A DNA stretch of 64,000 nt from Shewanella zhangzhouensis (lineage in GTDB: Bacteria; Pseudomonadota; Gammaproteobacteria; Enterobacterales; Shewanellaceae), in the NCBI RefSeq assembly GCF_019457615.1, contig NZ_CP080414.1:494501-558500 (forward strand), given 5' to 3'. Position numbers and translations under genes: made by a program. Below are positions 43,706 through 52,420 of this stretch, in pieces. How positions within the stretch are numbered: position 1 is the first letter of the stretch; each line of letters starts with the position of its first letter. The notes beneath the pieces were generated by a model. That model had not been told where the DNA came from, did no database searches, and was given only the letters and a program-made list of their open reading frames with translations.

Positions 43706-44263
43706 TCAGTTTTGCCACAGCCATATTTGGCATGTGTTCATGCCGATGGCCTGCAGCTTGTGGCGGGCGCGCTCGGCCTCGCGCTTGCGCTCATAGGGGC
43801 CAATCACCACCTTGTACCAGGTGCCGCTGCCACCCTGCACCTTGCGAATTTGCGCTTCCATGCCCTGGAAGGCGATGACCGCCTTCATCTTTTCTGCCTG
43901 GGACATCTCGCGGAAAGAGCCACACTGCATCTGATAAGGACCGGTTGAGCGCAGTGTCTCAGGTGGCGGAACATCCACCTCAACCTGCTTATTCTCGAGC
44001 TCTTTCAGGTAGGTCCATTCTTCCTGCGGCTTGGGCGGCAGCGCGTTGGGGTCTTTCTTGGGCTTACTGGCTTTGGTCTCGGTTTTGGCCGGTTCCACCT
44101 GGTCAGCACTGCCCTTGATGGTCCACAGGAAATAGCCGAAGCCCGCCACCAATGCGACAACCACAATCAGCGCGATCCAGGGCTTTCGCCCCGGCGTGCG
44201 GGCATTCTTGTTACCGCCACGACCTTTGCTTCGTGGCGTACGGTTGGCGTAATCGCGACTCAT
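43706..44263 (-). CDS. ftsN: SPOR-domain cell-division protein, FtsN-like
   Basis: 185 residues. A basic N-terminus (MSRDYANRTPRSKGRGGNKN) is followed by one membrane helix (about 29-48, WIALIVVVALVAGFGYFLW), a Pro-rich periplasmic linker and a SPOR domain at about 106-182 (YQMQCGSFREMSQAEKMKAV, then GTWYKVVIGPYERKREAERA). SPOR domains bind peptidoglycan lacking stem peptides at the septum. Position between argS and hslV matches ftsN in E. coli, though this one is shorter than E. coli FtsN (319). Its 3' end is partly duplicated just downstream. Confidence 0.85.
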   Translation of the reverse strand: MSRDYANRTPRSKGRGGNKNARTPGRKPWIALIVVVALVAGFGYFLWTIKGSADQVEPAKTETKASKPKKDPNALPPKPQEEWTYLKELENKQVEVDVPPPETLRSTGPYQMQCGSFREMSQAEKMKAVIAFQGMEAQIRKVQGGSGTWYKVVIGPYERKREAERARHKLQAIGMNTCQIWLWQN

Positions 44264-44266
44264 GGA

Positions 44267-46012
44267 TTACATGCGCTCCAGAGTCTCGATGCCCAGCAGC
44301 GACAGCCCCTGCTTGAGGGTGTTGGCGGTCAGGCGGGACAGCAGCAGACGGCTGTCACGGGCAGCTTCGGTGTCAGCGCTCAGCACTGGGCAAGCCTCAT
44401 AGAAGCTGGAGAAGGCGCCTGCCAGCTCATACAGGTAACCGCAGAGGATGTGCGGCTGACCCTTGTCCACCATGCGGGCAAGGATTTCACCGAACTGCGC
44501 CAGCTTGTTGCCCAGCTCCTTCTCTTTGTCGTGCTCGAGCACCAGCTCGGCGCCGGACAAATCGATGTTCTCGGCTTTCTTAAAGATACCGGCCACACGG
44601 GTGTAGGCGTACAGCAGGTAGGGGGCTGTATTGCCTTCGAAGCTCAGCATCTGTTCGAAGCTGAAGATGTAATCGCTGCTGCGGTTTTTGGACAGGTCGG
44701 CGTATTTCACCGAGGCGATGCCGACCACGCGGGCGATTTCTTTAACTTCGGCCTCATCCATATCCGGGTTCTTGCTGCGCACCAGCTGCTCGGCACGTTC
44801 AACGGCTTCATCCAGCAGGTCAACCAGCTTCACCACGCCGCCGGAGCGGGTCTTGAATGGGCGGCCGTCTTCGCCGTTCATGGTGCCAAAGCCCATGTGC
44901 TCGAGTGTCATGTTGTCACGCACGAAACCGGCGGTGCGAGCCAGGCTGAACACCTGCTGGAAGTGCAGTGCCTGACGCAGATCCACAAAGTAGAGCACGC
45001 GGTCGGCATTGAGGGTGCCGGAGCGGTAGCGCATAGCAGCGAGATCGGTAGTGGCATACAGGAAGCCGCCATCGGCTTTCTGGATGATCACCGGCAGTGG
45101 CTCGCCGTCTTTGTTGCGGAATTCTTCCTGGAATACCACCTTGGCGCCGTCGCTGATGGCCAGCAGGCCCTTGGCATCGAGATCGGCAACAACCTGGGCC
45201 AGATCGGCGTTGTAGGCGCTCTCACCGTGGACGTCGTTTCGGGTCAGGCTCACACCCAGACGCGCATACACGTCGTGACAATGGCTCAGGGAGATGTCGT
45301 TAAATTCGCGCCACAGCTTGTTGCAGTACTCATCACCGCTTTGCAGCTCAACCACCAACTGACGGGCGCGGGTGGCGAATTCGTCGGATTCGTCGAAGCG
45401 CAGCTTGGCGGCGCGGTAGAAGCTTTCGAGGTCTGACAGTTCCAGGTTGGCCTTGTCGTCGCCCTGTGCGCGCAGCTCTTCCATGTAGGCCAGCAGCATG
45501 CCGAACTGGGTACCCCAGTCACCCACGTGGTTTTGACGTATGACCTTGTGGCCGAGGAATTCCAGCGCGCGCACCACGCTGTCACCAATGATGGTGGAGC
45601 GCAGGTGACCTACGTGCATTTCCTTGGCGAGGTTGGGGGAGGAGTAGTCCACCACCACGGTTTGAGATGCGGCGGCTTTTACGCCCAGCATAGCATCGCC
45701 AAGCGCGGCCTTGAGCTGGTTGGCCAGGGCGTTGTCGTCAATAAAGAAGTTGATAAAGCCGGGGCCGGCAATTTCGACCTTGGCTACCTGCGCGGACGCG
45801 GGCAGATTGTCGATGATCAGCTGCGCCATTTCACGTGGCGGCTTACCGGCAACCTTGGTCAGCATCATGGCCAGATTGGTGGCGAGATCGCCATGGCTCT
45901 TGTCCTTGGTTCGGTCGACCTGAATGCGCGCTTCAAAGTCGGCGGGCACTATGCCCTGAGCTTTCAAGGATTCAAGGGTTTGTTCGAGCAAGGATTGAAT
46001 GAGTTCTTTCAT
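44267..46012 (-). CDS. argS: Arginyl-tRNA synthetase (ArgS)
   Basis: 581 residues (E. coli 577). Class I HIGH motif is HVGHLRS (about residues 132-138, preceded by SPNLAKEM), with the ArgS N-terminal Add-1 domain before it and the C-terminal anticodon-binding DALR domain ending LGIETLERM. KMSKS is replaced by the family's FKTRSGG. It charges tRNA-Arg with arginine. ftsN follows 3 bp after the stop. Confidence 0.97.
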   Translation of the reverse strand: MKELIQSLLEQTLESLKAQGIVPADFEARIQVDRTKDKSHGDLATNLAMMLTKVAGKPPREMAQLIIDNLPASAQVAKVEIAGPGFINFFIDDNALANQLKAALGDAMLGVKAAASQTVVVDYSSPNLAKEMHVGHLRSTIIGDSVVRALEFLGHKVIRQNHVGDWGTQFGMLLAYMEELRAQGDDKANLELSDLESFYRAAKLRFDESDEFATRARQLVVELQSGDEYCNKLWREFNDISLSHCHDVYARLGVSLTRNDVHGESAYNADLAQVVADLDAKGLLAISDGAKVVFQEEFRNKDGEPLPVIIQKADGGFLYATTDLAAMRYRSGTLNADRVLYFVDLRQALHFQQVFSLARTAGFVRDNMTLEHMGFGTMNGEDGRPFKTRSGGVVKLVDLLDEAVERAEQLVRSKNPDMDEAEVKEIARVVGIASVKYADLSKNRSSDYIFSFEQMLSFEGNTAPYLLYAYTRVAGIFKKAENIDLSGAELVLEHDKEKELGNKLAQFGEILARMVDKGQPHILCGYLYELAGAFSSFYEACPVLSADTEAARDSRLLLSRLTANTLKQGLSLLGIETLERM

Positions 46013-46269
46013 CGGCCTGTATCTATTGACTTCAAGGTTTAACGGGAATAACCGGGAATTGTAGCCTCTGCGCCCCCCGGCTGGCTATTGGCAGAAGGAA
46101 CTTTTTGAGCAAAAACACAAAGCACCCGGGTGAATTGTGTAGATGAACATTAATTCATGCGTTGCCAAGGGGGAGTTCATGGTGACTGGTGCATAGTGTC
46201 AGCATGGTTCGTTAGACATGGATGTTGGTTATGCTGGGTAGCTTGTTCTTGTTAGCGCAGTAAGGTTGA

Positions 46270-46437
46270 CCAGCGACTTATGGCCTCACAGAGGCTGCAG
46301 AGTGAAATGTAACTTTGCTCTGGTGTGTCCTCTGTGGCCATGTTTTTTCACCTGTTTCTCACTCCTGTTTGCCCGCTTTTGTGAACAGAGCTCATTGACA
46401 TCCCACCTTGCGCGGCTTTTTAGCCGCGATTTTTTTA
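46270..46437 (+). ncRNA. Candidate structured small RNA
   Basis: ATGGCC and ACAGAGG (46280-46294, separated by TC) pair with CCTCTGT and GGCCAT (46329-46341), a bulged 13-bp stem. An inner CAGAG/CTCTG hairpin (46298-46322) sits in its loop. A U-rich linker and then a Rho-independent terminator follow. No coding gene on the + strand feeds that terminator. The 5' end is not defined and I see no strong promoter. Confidence 0.35.
46410..46437 (+). terminator. Orphan + strand terminator
   Basis: CGCGGCT-tttt-AGCCGCG followed by ATTTTTTTAT. No + strand CDS lies upstream of it. Confidence 0.85.
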
Positions 46438-46460
46438 TCTGTTATTCAAATAGCGGTTCT

Positions 46461-46486
46461 AAAAAATGCAGCCCTGAGGCTGCATT
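46461..46486 (-). terminator. Terminator of the large lipoprotein gene
   Basis: AATGCAGCC-tca-GGGCTGCATTTTTT on the - strand, just after the stop. Confidence 0.88.
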
Positions 46487-46510
46487 CTGCAGAGTGTGAC
46501 TTCAGTCTGG

Positions 46511-48358
46511 TCAGTTGGCGGACTCAGCCATCATCTGGCTCTGCCAGAGGGAGTCTTCGTTTTCTGATGACGTCAGAGAGATAAGGACGGCGTTGGGTTT
46601 CCCTGCAATCGGTGCCAGCACCATCACAAAGGTCGTTTCACTGGTGTCGGTATAGTTTATCTCGATGGAACCAGCCAAATTGATGTGCCAGTTCATTGCC
46701 AGACTGGGCTCTTCACCTTCCCAGATGGTACCGACGCCGTCAGCATCGAAATAGACATGGAAGGTACCCATGTCACCATCGAAAAGTTTGAAATTCATAC
46801 TGAACTGTTGGGTCAGTACATCTGCATTGCTGAAGCCGTCGGTGGCGCGCACCAAGCTGACCTGACCAAGGGGATGTTCGCTGTCGTAATCCTGCAGCAT
46901 GGCAGCAAAGCGTTCGAGTTTAGGCAGGCTGTAGCGGCCATCTTCAGCATCCTGGAACCAGATTTCGCCAAAAGGTTTGAGCACGAGAGTGTCACCTGAG
47001 GTTGAGCTGTCCTTGTCGTAAAGCCCACCCGGACCATCGGCATCCACGGTGACCGCGGTAACGCTGAAACTGCTGCCATTCCACTGGTATTGGCCAAATT
47101 CTCCGGAGAGTGCCCGGGGCGAGGAGTCGGCGTAGCTTTCCTGATTGTTGGTGTGCACCAGAGCGTATTCAGTGCCTGAGAGAAACACCACCACGGTGAG
47201 GTTTTCATCGGCTTCTTCCCACACCTTCCAGGAGCCGACGAGGTCGCTGCTGCCATCATCTATTCGAGTCAGGCTAATGCTGTCCTCGCTGAATTGAATG
47301 GTCAGCGACTCACCCAACGTCATGGACTTTGCTTCGTGGCTGCCACCATCAAAAAAGCCACCGCTGTTGTCAGACTCGGCAATCAAACTCAGGCTGAGCG
47401 AACCGGTAGTAGGGTCCCATTCATACTCACCCAACTCGGCACTGCCTGCCAGCTGATCGCCATCGTCTGAATGTTCGTGAAGTATCAAATAATGGCTTTC
47501 ATCCACAAAGGTGAGGATATTGCGCATGCCTTCACCTTCTTTAAGCAGCCAGCTGCCAAGCAGTTGTTGCCTGAGAGAGGTTTCCACATGGGCCCTGGCA
47601 TCGGCATCACTTATCAGGGTGCGGTTATCCAATGTGGTCAGCACTGAGGCAACGGCATCGGCAAAGCCGGTACTGCCGACGTCCAGTGCCGTGCCGTTAA
47701 AGGCCTCTGTGGTGGCCTGTGACAATGTAATACCGTTGCTGGGGTCTTCATCTTCATCCAACGTTTGCAATATGCGGGCGATGTTGGAAACCGTGGTGGC
47801 ATCGCCATCGGCAAAATCATTGGGGGTAACCAGTCCTGTGGCTTCAACAGCAGGAAACGTCAGATCGCCAATGAAAAACACCACGGTTTCGCCCGGCAAA
47901 TACTGGTAGCGACCCATAGCGTCGGTGAGGCCACTTTGGGTTTCGGTGCGATAACCTATACCAGCGACCGGACTGTCAAGGAATAGCCCTGCCTGAGCAC
48001 TGACGCAACTGACCTGAGCGGCGTTGGCATTGGCACTGCTCAGGGTTCCGCTGGCACCTGTGATGCTGCAGACCTGTCCTTCAGGTTGGCTGCTGATACT
48101 GATGCTGAATCCCGTGCCTTCAGCCACACTGTTGGTGAACTGGAAACTGCTTGCTGTGACGCTTTGGGTTTGCGTGCTGCCAGCGGTGAGCGTCAGTCCC
48201 AGAGTGCCATTTAGGCCGCTGATGCTGCCGCCAATCTTCAGCTGGGCAGGTTCAGTGGGTTGCTCTGTGTTGTCGTCATTGTCGCTGCCACCACAGGCGG
48301 CCAGGCCAAGTGCCAGCGGCAGCAACAGACCACCGCGTAAGAAGAGGGATATGTGCAT
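46511..48358 (-). CDS. Large lipoprotein with two repeated lipocalin-like modules
   Basis: 615 residues. A signal peptide with lipobox LAAC (C22) precedes an acidic low-complexity linker (GGSDNDDNTEQPTEP). The middle includes SPVAGIGYRTETQSGLTDAMGRYQYLPGETVVFFIGDL, a module seen in Shewanella/Vibrio surface lipoproteins (DUF-like). Two similar beta-rich units follow: LLGSWLLKEGEGMRNILTFV ... GEYEWDPTTGSLSL (about 268-330) and LVGSWKVWEEADENLTVVVF ... GQYQWNGSSFSV (about 370-435). It should be outer-membrane anchored. Function unknown; surface adhesion or ligand binding is a guess. Confidence 0.75.
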   Translation of the reverse strand: MHISLFLRGGLLLPLALGLAACGGSDNDDNTEQPTEPAQLKIGGSISGLNGTLGLTLTAGSTQTQSVTASSFQFTNSVAEGTGFSISISSQPEGQVCSITGASGTLSSANANAAQVSCVSAQAGLFLDSPVAGIGYRTETQSGLTDAMGRYQYLPGETVVFFIGDLTFPAVEATGLVTPNDFADGDATTVSNIARILQTLDEDEDPSNGITLSQATTEAFNGTALDVGSTGFADAVASVLTTLDNRTLISDADARAHVETSLRQQLLGSWLLKEGEGMRNILTFVDESHYLILHEHSDDGDQLAGSAELGEYEWDPTTGSLSLSLIAESDNSGGFFDGGSHEAKSMTLGESLTIQFSEDSISLTRIDDGSSDLVGSWKVWEEADENLTVVVFLSGTEYALVHTNNQESYADSSPRALSGEFGQYQWNGSSFSVTAVTVDADGPGGLYDKDSSTSGDTLVLKPFGEIWFQDAEDGRYSLPKLERFAAMLQDYDSEHPLGQVSLVRATDGFSNADVLTQQFSMNFKLFDGDMGTFHVYFDADGVGTIWEGEEPSLAMNWHINLAGSIEINYTDTSETTFVMVLAPIAGKPNAVLISLTSSENEDSLWQSQMMAESAN

Positions 48359-48513
48359 GATTCGATCCTTAAGTTATGCGTCCGTTTAGTCCCTGTTGGG
48401 AATTGGGGGTGTACGCCCAGATGACAGCATAAGAAAGACCGACAAAAGTGAGATGTGATTCTTTTTGAAAAGATTTGAATCTTTTAAAGTCAGTGCCTTA
48501 GGTGTTTTTGTGG

Positions 48514-50709
48514 TTACAGCAAATCCTGCGGGTCCCTGTCCAGACTCCAACGGCAACGTTTGGCCTCTGGCAGGAGGTCGATGGCAGGCAAGATGGCTTC
48601 CAGCGCCTGCTGTAATCCCTGACGTTGCTCGGCCTGAAACATCAACTGGCGTCTGTGCTTGCCGGCCTTACGGTCCATGGGGGCGGGCAGGGGGCCAATA
48701 ACTTCATACCCCTTGTCCCTTGGCAACATGGCTGCAATGGCAGCCAAAAAGGCCTCGGCATCTTCTGCCCTGTGGGCTTCGGCCCGTGCCAGCACCATGT
48801 GCCACGCCGGTGGCAGTGCTGCCTGTTTACGCTCACTGAGCTGGCCACGGGCAAATTCACCGTAGCCTTTGTGCATCAGCTCCCGCAGTATGGGGTTATC
48901 GCTCTGGTGAGTTTGCAGCAGTACAGTGCCGGGTTTGGCGGCGCGGCCAGCACGGCCCGCCACCTGGGTGTAGAGCTGGCCAAAGCGTTCCGGCGCCCTA
49001 AAATCGGCGCTGAACAGGGCGCCATCCACATCCAGCAGACCCACCAGGGTCACGTCCGGGAAGTGATGGCCCTTGGCCAGCATCTGGGTACCCACCAGGA
49101 TTTTGTAGTCACCCCGATGAATGGCCTGCAGGTGATTTTCCAGCGAGCCCTTGAGGCGGGTTGTGTCTCTGTCGATGCGTACCACAGGGTACTTGGGGAA
49201 CTCGTCTTTCAGCACTTGCTCGAGCTGTTCTGTGCCTATGCCCTGGCCCATCAGCATGGTGGAACCGCAGTTATGGCACTGGCGCGGAATCGCATATTGG
49301 TTGCCACAGTGATGGCAGCGAATTTCGCCAAGCTTTTGATGCACAGTAAAAAAGGCATCGCAGCGATCGCACTCATGTAAATGGCCGCACTCATGGCACA
49401 GGAGCGCCGGAGCAAAGCCGCGGCGATTCAAAAACAGCAGCACCTGATTGCCTGCATCCAGATGCAGCCGCATTTCGTTGAGCAGCGCCGCCGACATACC
49501 TGCCTTCAGCGGCTGGTTGCGGATATCGATAATGCCCTGGCGTACCTTTTTGGCGTTGCCGGCCCGCTCCCCCAGATGCAGGTGCCGGTAACGACCCGAG
49601 AGGGCGTTTTGCAGCGACTCCAACGAAGGGGTGGCCGAGCCCAGCACCACGGGAATATTTTCCAAATGGCCACGCATCACCGCCAAGTCACGGGCATGGT
49701 AGCCCACGCCTTCCTGCTGCTTGAAGGAACTGTCGTGCTCTTCGTCGAGGATGATAATGCCGGGGAACGCCATGGGCGTGAACAGCGCACTGCGGGTACC
49801 GATAATGATGGCGGCTTCGCCGCTGCGCCCTGCACGCCAGGCATCGAGGCGCTGATTGTCGGTGAGGTTGGAGTGGATGACCGCAACTTCAACCTTGAAG
49901 CGGCGACGGAAGCGGTCAATGGTCTGGGGCGTCAGGCCTATCTCAGGCACCAAAATCAGGGCTTGTTTGCCTTCGCTCAGAACCTTTTCCAATACTGAAA
50001 GGTACACCTCTGTTTTACCTGAGCCCGTGATGCCCTCCAGCAGTGCGCATTCGTACCCCTGAGCGGCGTTGATGGCGGCGACCGCTACGGCCTGCTCCTT
50101 GTTCAGCTTATGGGGCGTTTCCCCAAGCTCAAGAGCTGTTCGCCAGCCAAGGTTGATGTCTACCGGTACCTGTTCCCGCTGTACCCACTCTTTGTCTTCG
50201 AGACCTTTCAGCGCCGCCTTGCTGAGCTCCATGGCGTTGAACTCATCCAGGCTCAGGGGATGCTGCCAGAGCATTTCGGCGAGCTTTTGCTGCGCAGGTG
50301 CCCGCTTCAGGGTGGCGATGCCAGCCTCTCTGGCCTTGTCGGTTAATTTAAGCCAGGTGCGACTCTTTGGGGCGGCATCCGCACCTTTGCGCAGTGCCAC
50401 CGGCAATGCCTGGGTCAGCATCTGTCCCTGACTGCAAAAATAATACCTTGCGGCCCAGAGAGTCAGTTTATAGAGTGGTTCAGACAGGGCCGGTGCATCA
50501 TCGATTATCTCAATGATTTCTTTGATTTGGGCTTCGGGCAGCTCGCAGCTGTCTTTGATGGCGGTAATAAGACCTATCAGTTGTTGTTTGCCAAAGGGGA
50601 CCTTGACCCTTTTGCCGGGGCAGGGTGCAGAGCTTGGCTGTGCTGGCAATCGATAGCTGTAACTGCGGCGCATGGGAACCGGCAGAGCAACTTCAACAAA
50701 CTGTGGCAT
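48514..50709 (-). CDS. priA: Primosomal replication restart helicase PriA
   Basis: 731 residues from ATG 50709 (MPQFVEVALPVPMRRSYSY); an in-frame ATG four codons earlier is a weaker alternative. After the N-terminal 3'-DNA-binding domain, Walker A is GITGSGKTEVYL and motif II DEEHDSS. The Zn-binding cysteines lie in CHECGHLHECDRC and RCHHCGNQY...QCHNCGSTM. SF2 motifs GSATPSLESL and QVAGRAGRAAKPG follow. It rebuilds stalled replication forks. The SD is weak. It is divergent from the FimV-N-like gene. Confidence 0.97.
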   Translation of the reverse strand: MPQFVEVALPVPMRRSYSYRLPAQPSSAPCPGKRVKVPFGKQQLIGLITAIKDSCELPEAQIKEIIEIIDDAPALSEPLYKLTLWAARYYFCSQGQMLTQALPVALRKGADAAPKSRTWLKLTDKAREAGIATLKRAPAQQKLAEMLWQHPLSLDEFNAMELSKAALKGLEDKEWVQREQVPVDINLGWRTALELGETPHKLNKEQAVAVAAINAAQGYECALLEGITGSGKTEVYLSVLEKVLSEGKQALILVPEIGLTPQTIDRFRRRFKVEVAVIHSNLTDNQRLDAWRAGRSGEAAIIIGTRSALFTPMAFPGIIILDEEHDSSFKQQEGVGYHARDLAVMRGHLENIPVVLGSATPSLESLQNALSGRYRHLHLGERAGNAKKVRQGIIDIRNQPLKAGMSAALLNEMRLHLDAGNQVLLFLNRRGFAPALLCHECGHLHECDRCDAFFTVHQKLGEIRCHHCGNQYAIPRQCHNCGSTMLMGQGIGTEQLEQVLKDEFPKYPVVRIDRDTTRLKGSLENHLQAIHRGDYKILVGTQMLAKGHHFPDVTLVGLLDVDGALFSADFRAPERFGQLYTQVAGRAGRAAKPGTVLLQTHQSDNPILRELMHKGYGEFARGQLSERKQAALPPAWHMVLARAEAHRAEDAEAFLAAIAAMLPRDKGYEVIGPLPAPMDRKAGKHRRQLMFQAEQRQGLQQALEAILPAIDLLPEAKRCRWSLDRDPQDLL

Positions 50710-50790
50710 AATCAGGTACATCTGGCTTGAGTTGCCTCTAGTGTAACGGCAGCGTGGGAACTCAGCCACAGCTAAAGCAGCCCGGTAGCT

Positions 50791-50835
50791 ATGCAAGAAA
50801 AACAATGCAAGAAAACGATGCAGGAAAAACAATGA
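50791..50835 (+). CDS. Possible 14-codon upstream minicistron within a triple repeat
   Basis: ATG at 50791 reads MQEKQCKKTMQEKQ and stops at TGA 50833-50835, overlapping the next gene's ATG as ATGA. The segment is built from three near-identical 13-14-bp units starting at 50791, 50805 and 50818, each beginning ATGCA(A/G)GAAAA. It may couple or tune translation of the following gene; no protein function is implied. Confidence 0.3.
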   Translation: MQEKQCKKTMQEKQ

Positions 50836-51557
50836 CTAGACTTTTCATCCTTGCCTTGCTGTTGATGGTTCAGGCCCTGACGCCCGCACAGGCGCGTCTA
50901 TCCCATGTCAGTATCAATAAAAGCCAATTCACCCTGGGGGAATACCCGCGCCTGCGAGTTAACATCGTGTCTGAGCGCAGTGACCTGTCGCGACTGGAGT
51001 TTGTGGTGCGCCAGGGTTCCCGGGAAGAAAAGCTCATGGTGGAGCCCCTTAACAACTTTATGCTGTTGCTGTTTGGCGTTGACAATGTGACAGACGCCAA
51101 TGCCGAATTGGTGGTGCGCGAATACGTGGTCAATCAGTGGCAGGAGTATAAGGTTATCCCGCTGTTTGGCGGCCAGGAGCGAGTCGCGAAAGCGCCGAGT
51201 GCGCCCCCAAGAAAGGCCGCCGAACTGTTGGCGCCCGAGTCTGTTCCTGTGGCGAAACCCACTCATCCGCAATTGGCGGCTGCCAGCGCCGCCAACCACA
51301 GCAGTGGCTGCGCCGTGGAGTACCAGCCGGGCGAGACCCTCTGGCGCATTGCCAGCCGTTATGCGCCGCGCTGGAATACCAACGTATACAGCACCATGAT
51401 GGCACTGTTTGATGCCAATCCCCGCGCCTTTACCAAGGGCAAAATCAGCGGCCTCAAGCAAGATGTGAAGCTGGAGTGCCCATCACCGGCGCTGCTGGGG
51501 CGTTATCCGGATACCCGTGAGGCGAGACGTATTTTTGAAGCCAAAAGCCTGGAGTGA
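50832..51557 (+). CDS. FimV N-terminal-like secreted protein
   Basis: 241 residues from ATG 50832 (AGGA 8 bp upstream); ATGs at 50805 and further upstream in the same frame lie inside a repeat. The signal peptide ends near LTPAQA. The start of the mature protein, RLSHVSINKSQFTLGEYPRL, resembles the beta domain at the FimV/PilV-like N-terminus. The second half has a Pro/Ala-rich linker and a LysM-like segment (YQPGETLWRIASRYAPRWNT). It probably binds the cell wall or envelope. Divergent from priA. Confidence 0.65.
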   Translation: MTRLFILALLLMVQALTPAQARLSHVSINKSQFTLGEYPRLRVNIVSERSDLSRLEFVVRQGSREEKLMVEPLNNFMLLLFGVDNVTDANAELVVREYVVNQWQEYKVIPLFGGQERVAKAPSAPPRKAAELLAPESVPVAKPTHPQLAAASAANHSSGCAVEYQPGETLWRIASRYAPRWNTNVYSTMMALFDANPRAFTKGKISGLKQDVKLECPSPALLGRYPDTREARRIFEAKSLE

Positions 51558-51704
51558 ATCGCTGGCTTTTTAAGCGATAATCCGCTTGTCAGTATGGGTG
51601 AGATCCTGTACCATTCTGCGCCCTAACATACTTGTTATTAACTGCATGTGGTGTCCGACTTCGGGTTGGAAGAGCGACATGGCCTTTACTTTGAGGTAAT
51701 CCCG

Positions 51705-51917
51705 ATGAAACCAGGTATCCATCCTGAATACGCCCAGATCACTGCCACCTGTACCTGTGGTAACGTTATCAAGATCAACTCCACTGTAGGTAAAGACCTG
51801 CACCTGGACGTGTGTGGTGCTTGTCACCCATTCTACACTGGTACCCAGAAAGTGGTTGACACTGGTGGTCGTATCGACAAGTTCAACAAGCGTTTCGGTA
51901 TGCTTGGCAAGAAGTAA
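51705..51917 (+). CDS. rpmE: Ribosomal protein bL31 (Zn-binding form)
   Basis: 70 residues (E. coli 70) from ATG 51705 (GAGG 8 bp upstream). Zn ligands C16, C18, C37 and C40 are present (TCTCGN and VCGACHPF). HPEYAQI and GRIDKFNKRFG are typical. It is the C+ paralogue, used when zinc is available. A strong terminator follows. Confidence 0.98.
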   Translation: MKPGIHPEYAQITATCTCGNVIKINSTVGKDLHLDVCGACHPFYTGTQKVVDTGGRIDKFNKRFGMLGKK

Positions 51918-51939
51918 TTGCAACAGCAATGAATTCATA

Positions 51940-51967
51940 AAAAGGGCACCCTCGTGGTGCCCTTTTT
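51940..51967 (+). terminator. Terminator of rpmE
   Basis: AAAGGGCACC-ctcgt-GGTGCCCTTTTT. Confidence 0.92.
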
Positions 51968-52420
51968 GCTTTTGCGCCTGAGCCTGTTCTTCATTTTTCC
52001 ACCAACCTTGCCACGAACCGTGTTGTGTGCACCGAGGTCAGATGAGTTTATTTTCCGAGCGATGATTTTACGACTTTCGGCTGTGATTTCCGGTGAAGTC
52101 ATGAAAATGGAATTAAATTTGGTAATTTTGCTACATAAATCGTGTTGCGCTGCGCCAATAAGGCGGTTTTCACGAGTTGCTTCAGTATAAAAACAACAAA
52201 GTTAATTAATGGTTTGGCTTTTGTTTGCCAAAGTTAATTGCTGAAAATGGCGCTTTGATGTGTTGGCGACGATCAAGTCCCTGAAATTTGTTGAAGGTTG
52301 GTTTCAAAGCCCAGGTAATTCGCGTAATCTTTATGGCCTTAGTAAAGGGGCCTGAACTTGCTGTTGCAATGCCCTTTTACCCGCGGATTTACCCATAAAA
52401 ACGTCGTTCAGGATTAAAAA
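51968..52420. other. Long leader region of the malic enzyme gene
   Basis: About 450 bp without a protein gene. It contains a TATAAA hexamer near 52186 and two ArcA-like direct repeats at 52197-52239. Confidence 0.6.
52197..52239. promoter_or_regulatory. Paired ArcA-like boxes before malic enzyme gene
   Basis: CAAAGTTAATT occurs at 52197 and again at 52229, 32 bp (about three helical turns) apart. The first continues as GTTAATTAATGG, close to the ArcA-P core GTTAATTAAATG. Both lie downstream of a TATAAA, as expected for repression. Confidence 0.35.

Larger units (their letters stand above)
46013..46510. other. Long gap between argS and the lipoprotein gene with RNA-like structure
   Basis: About 500 bp without a credible protein gene. 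The argS promoter should lie at the left end. The right half holds a bulged 13-bp stem (46280-46341) and a + strand terminator (46410-46437), which together suggest a small RNA, plus the - strand terminator of the lipoprotein gene. Confidence 0.6.

Noticed and set aside
46266..46499. Protein frame in the argS-lipoprotein gap
   Set aside because: 77 residues rich in Cys, Phe and Ser spanning a terminator; it has no ribosome site and is better explained by RNA structure.
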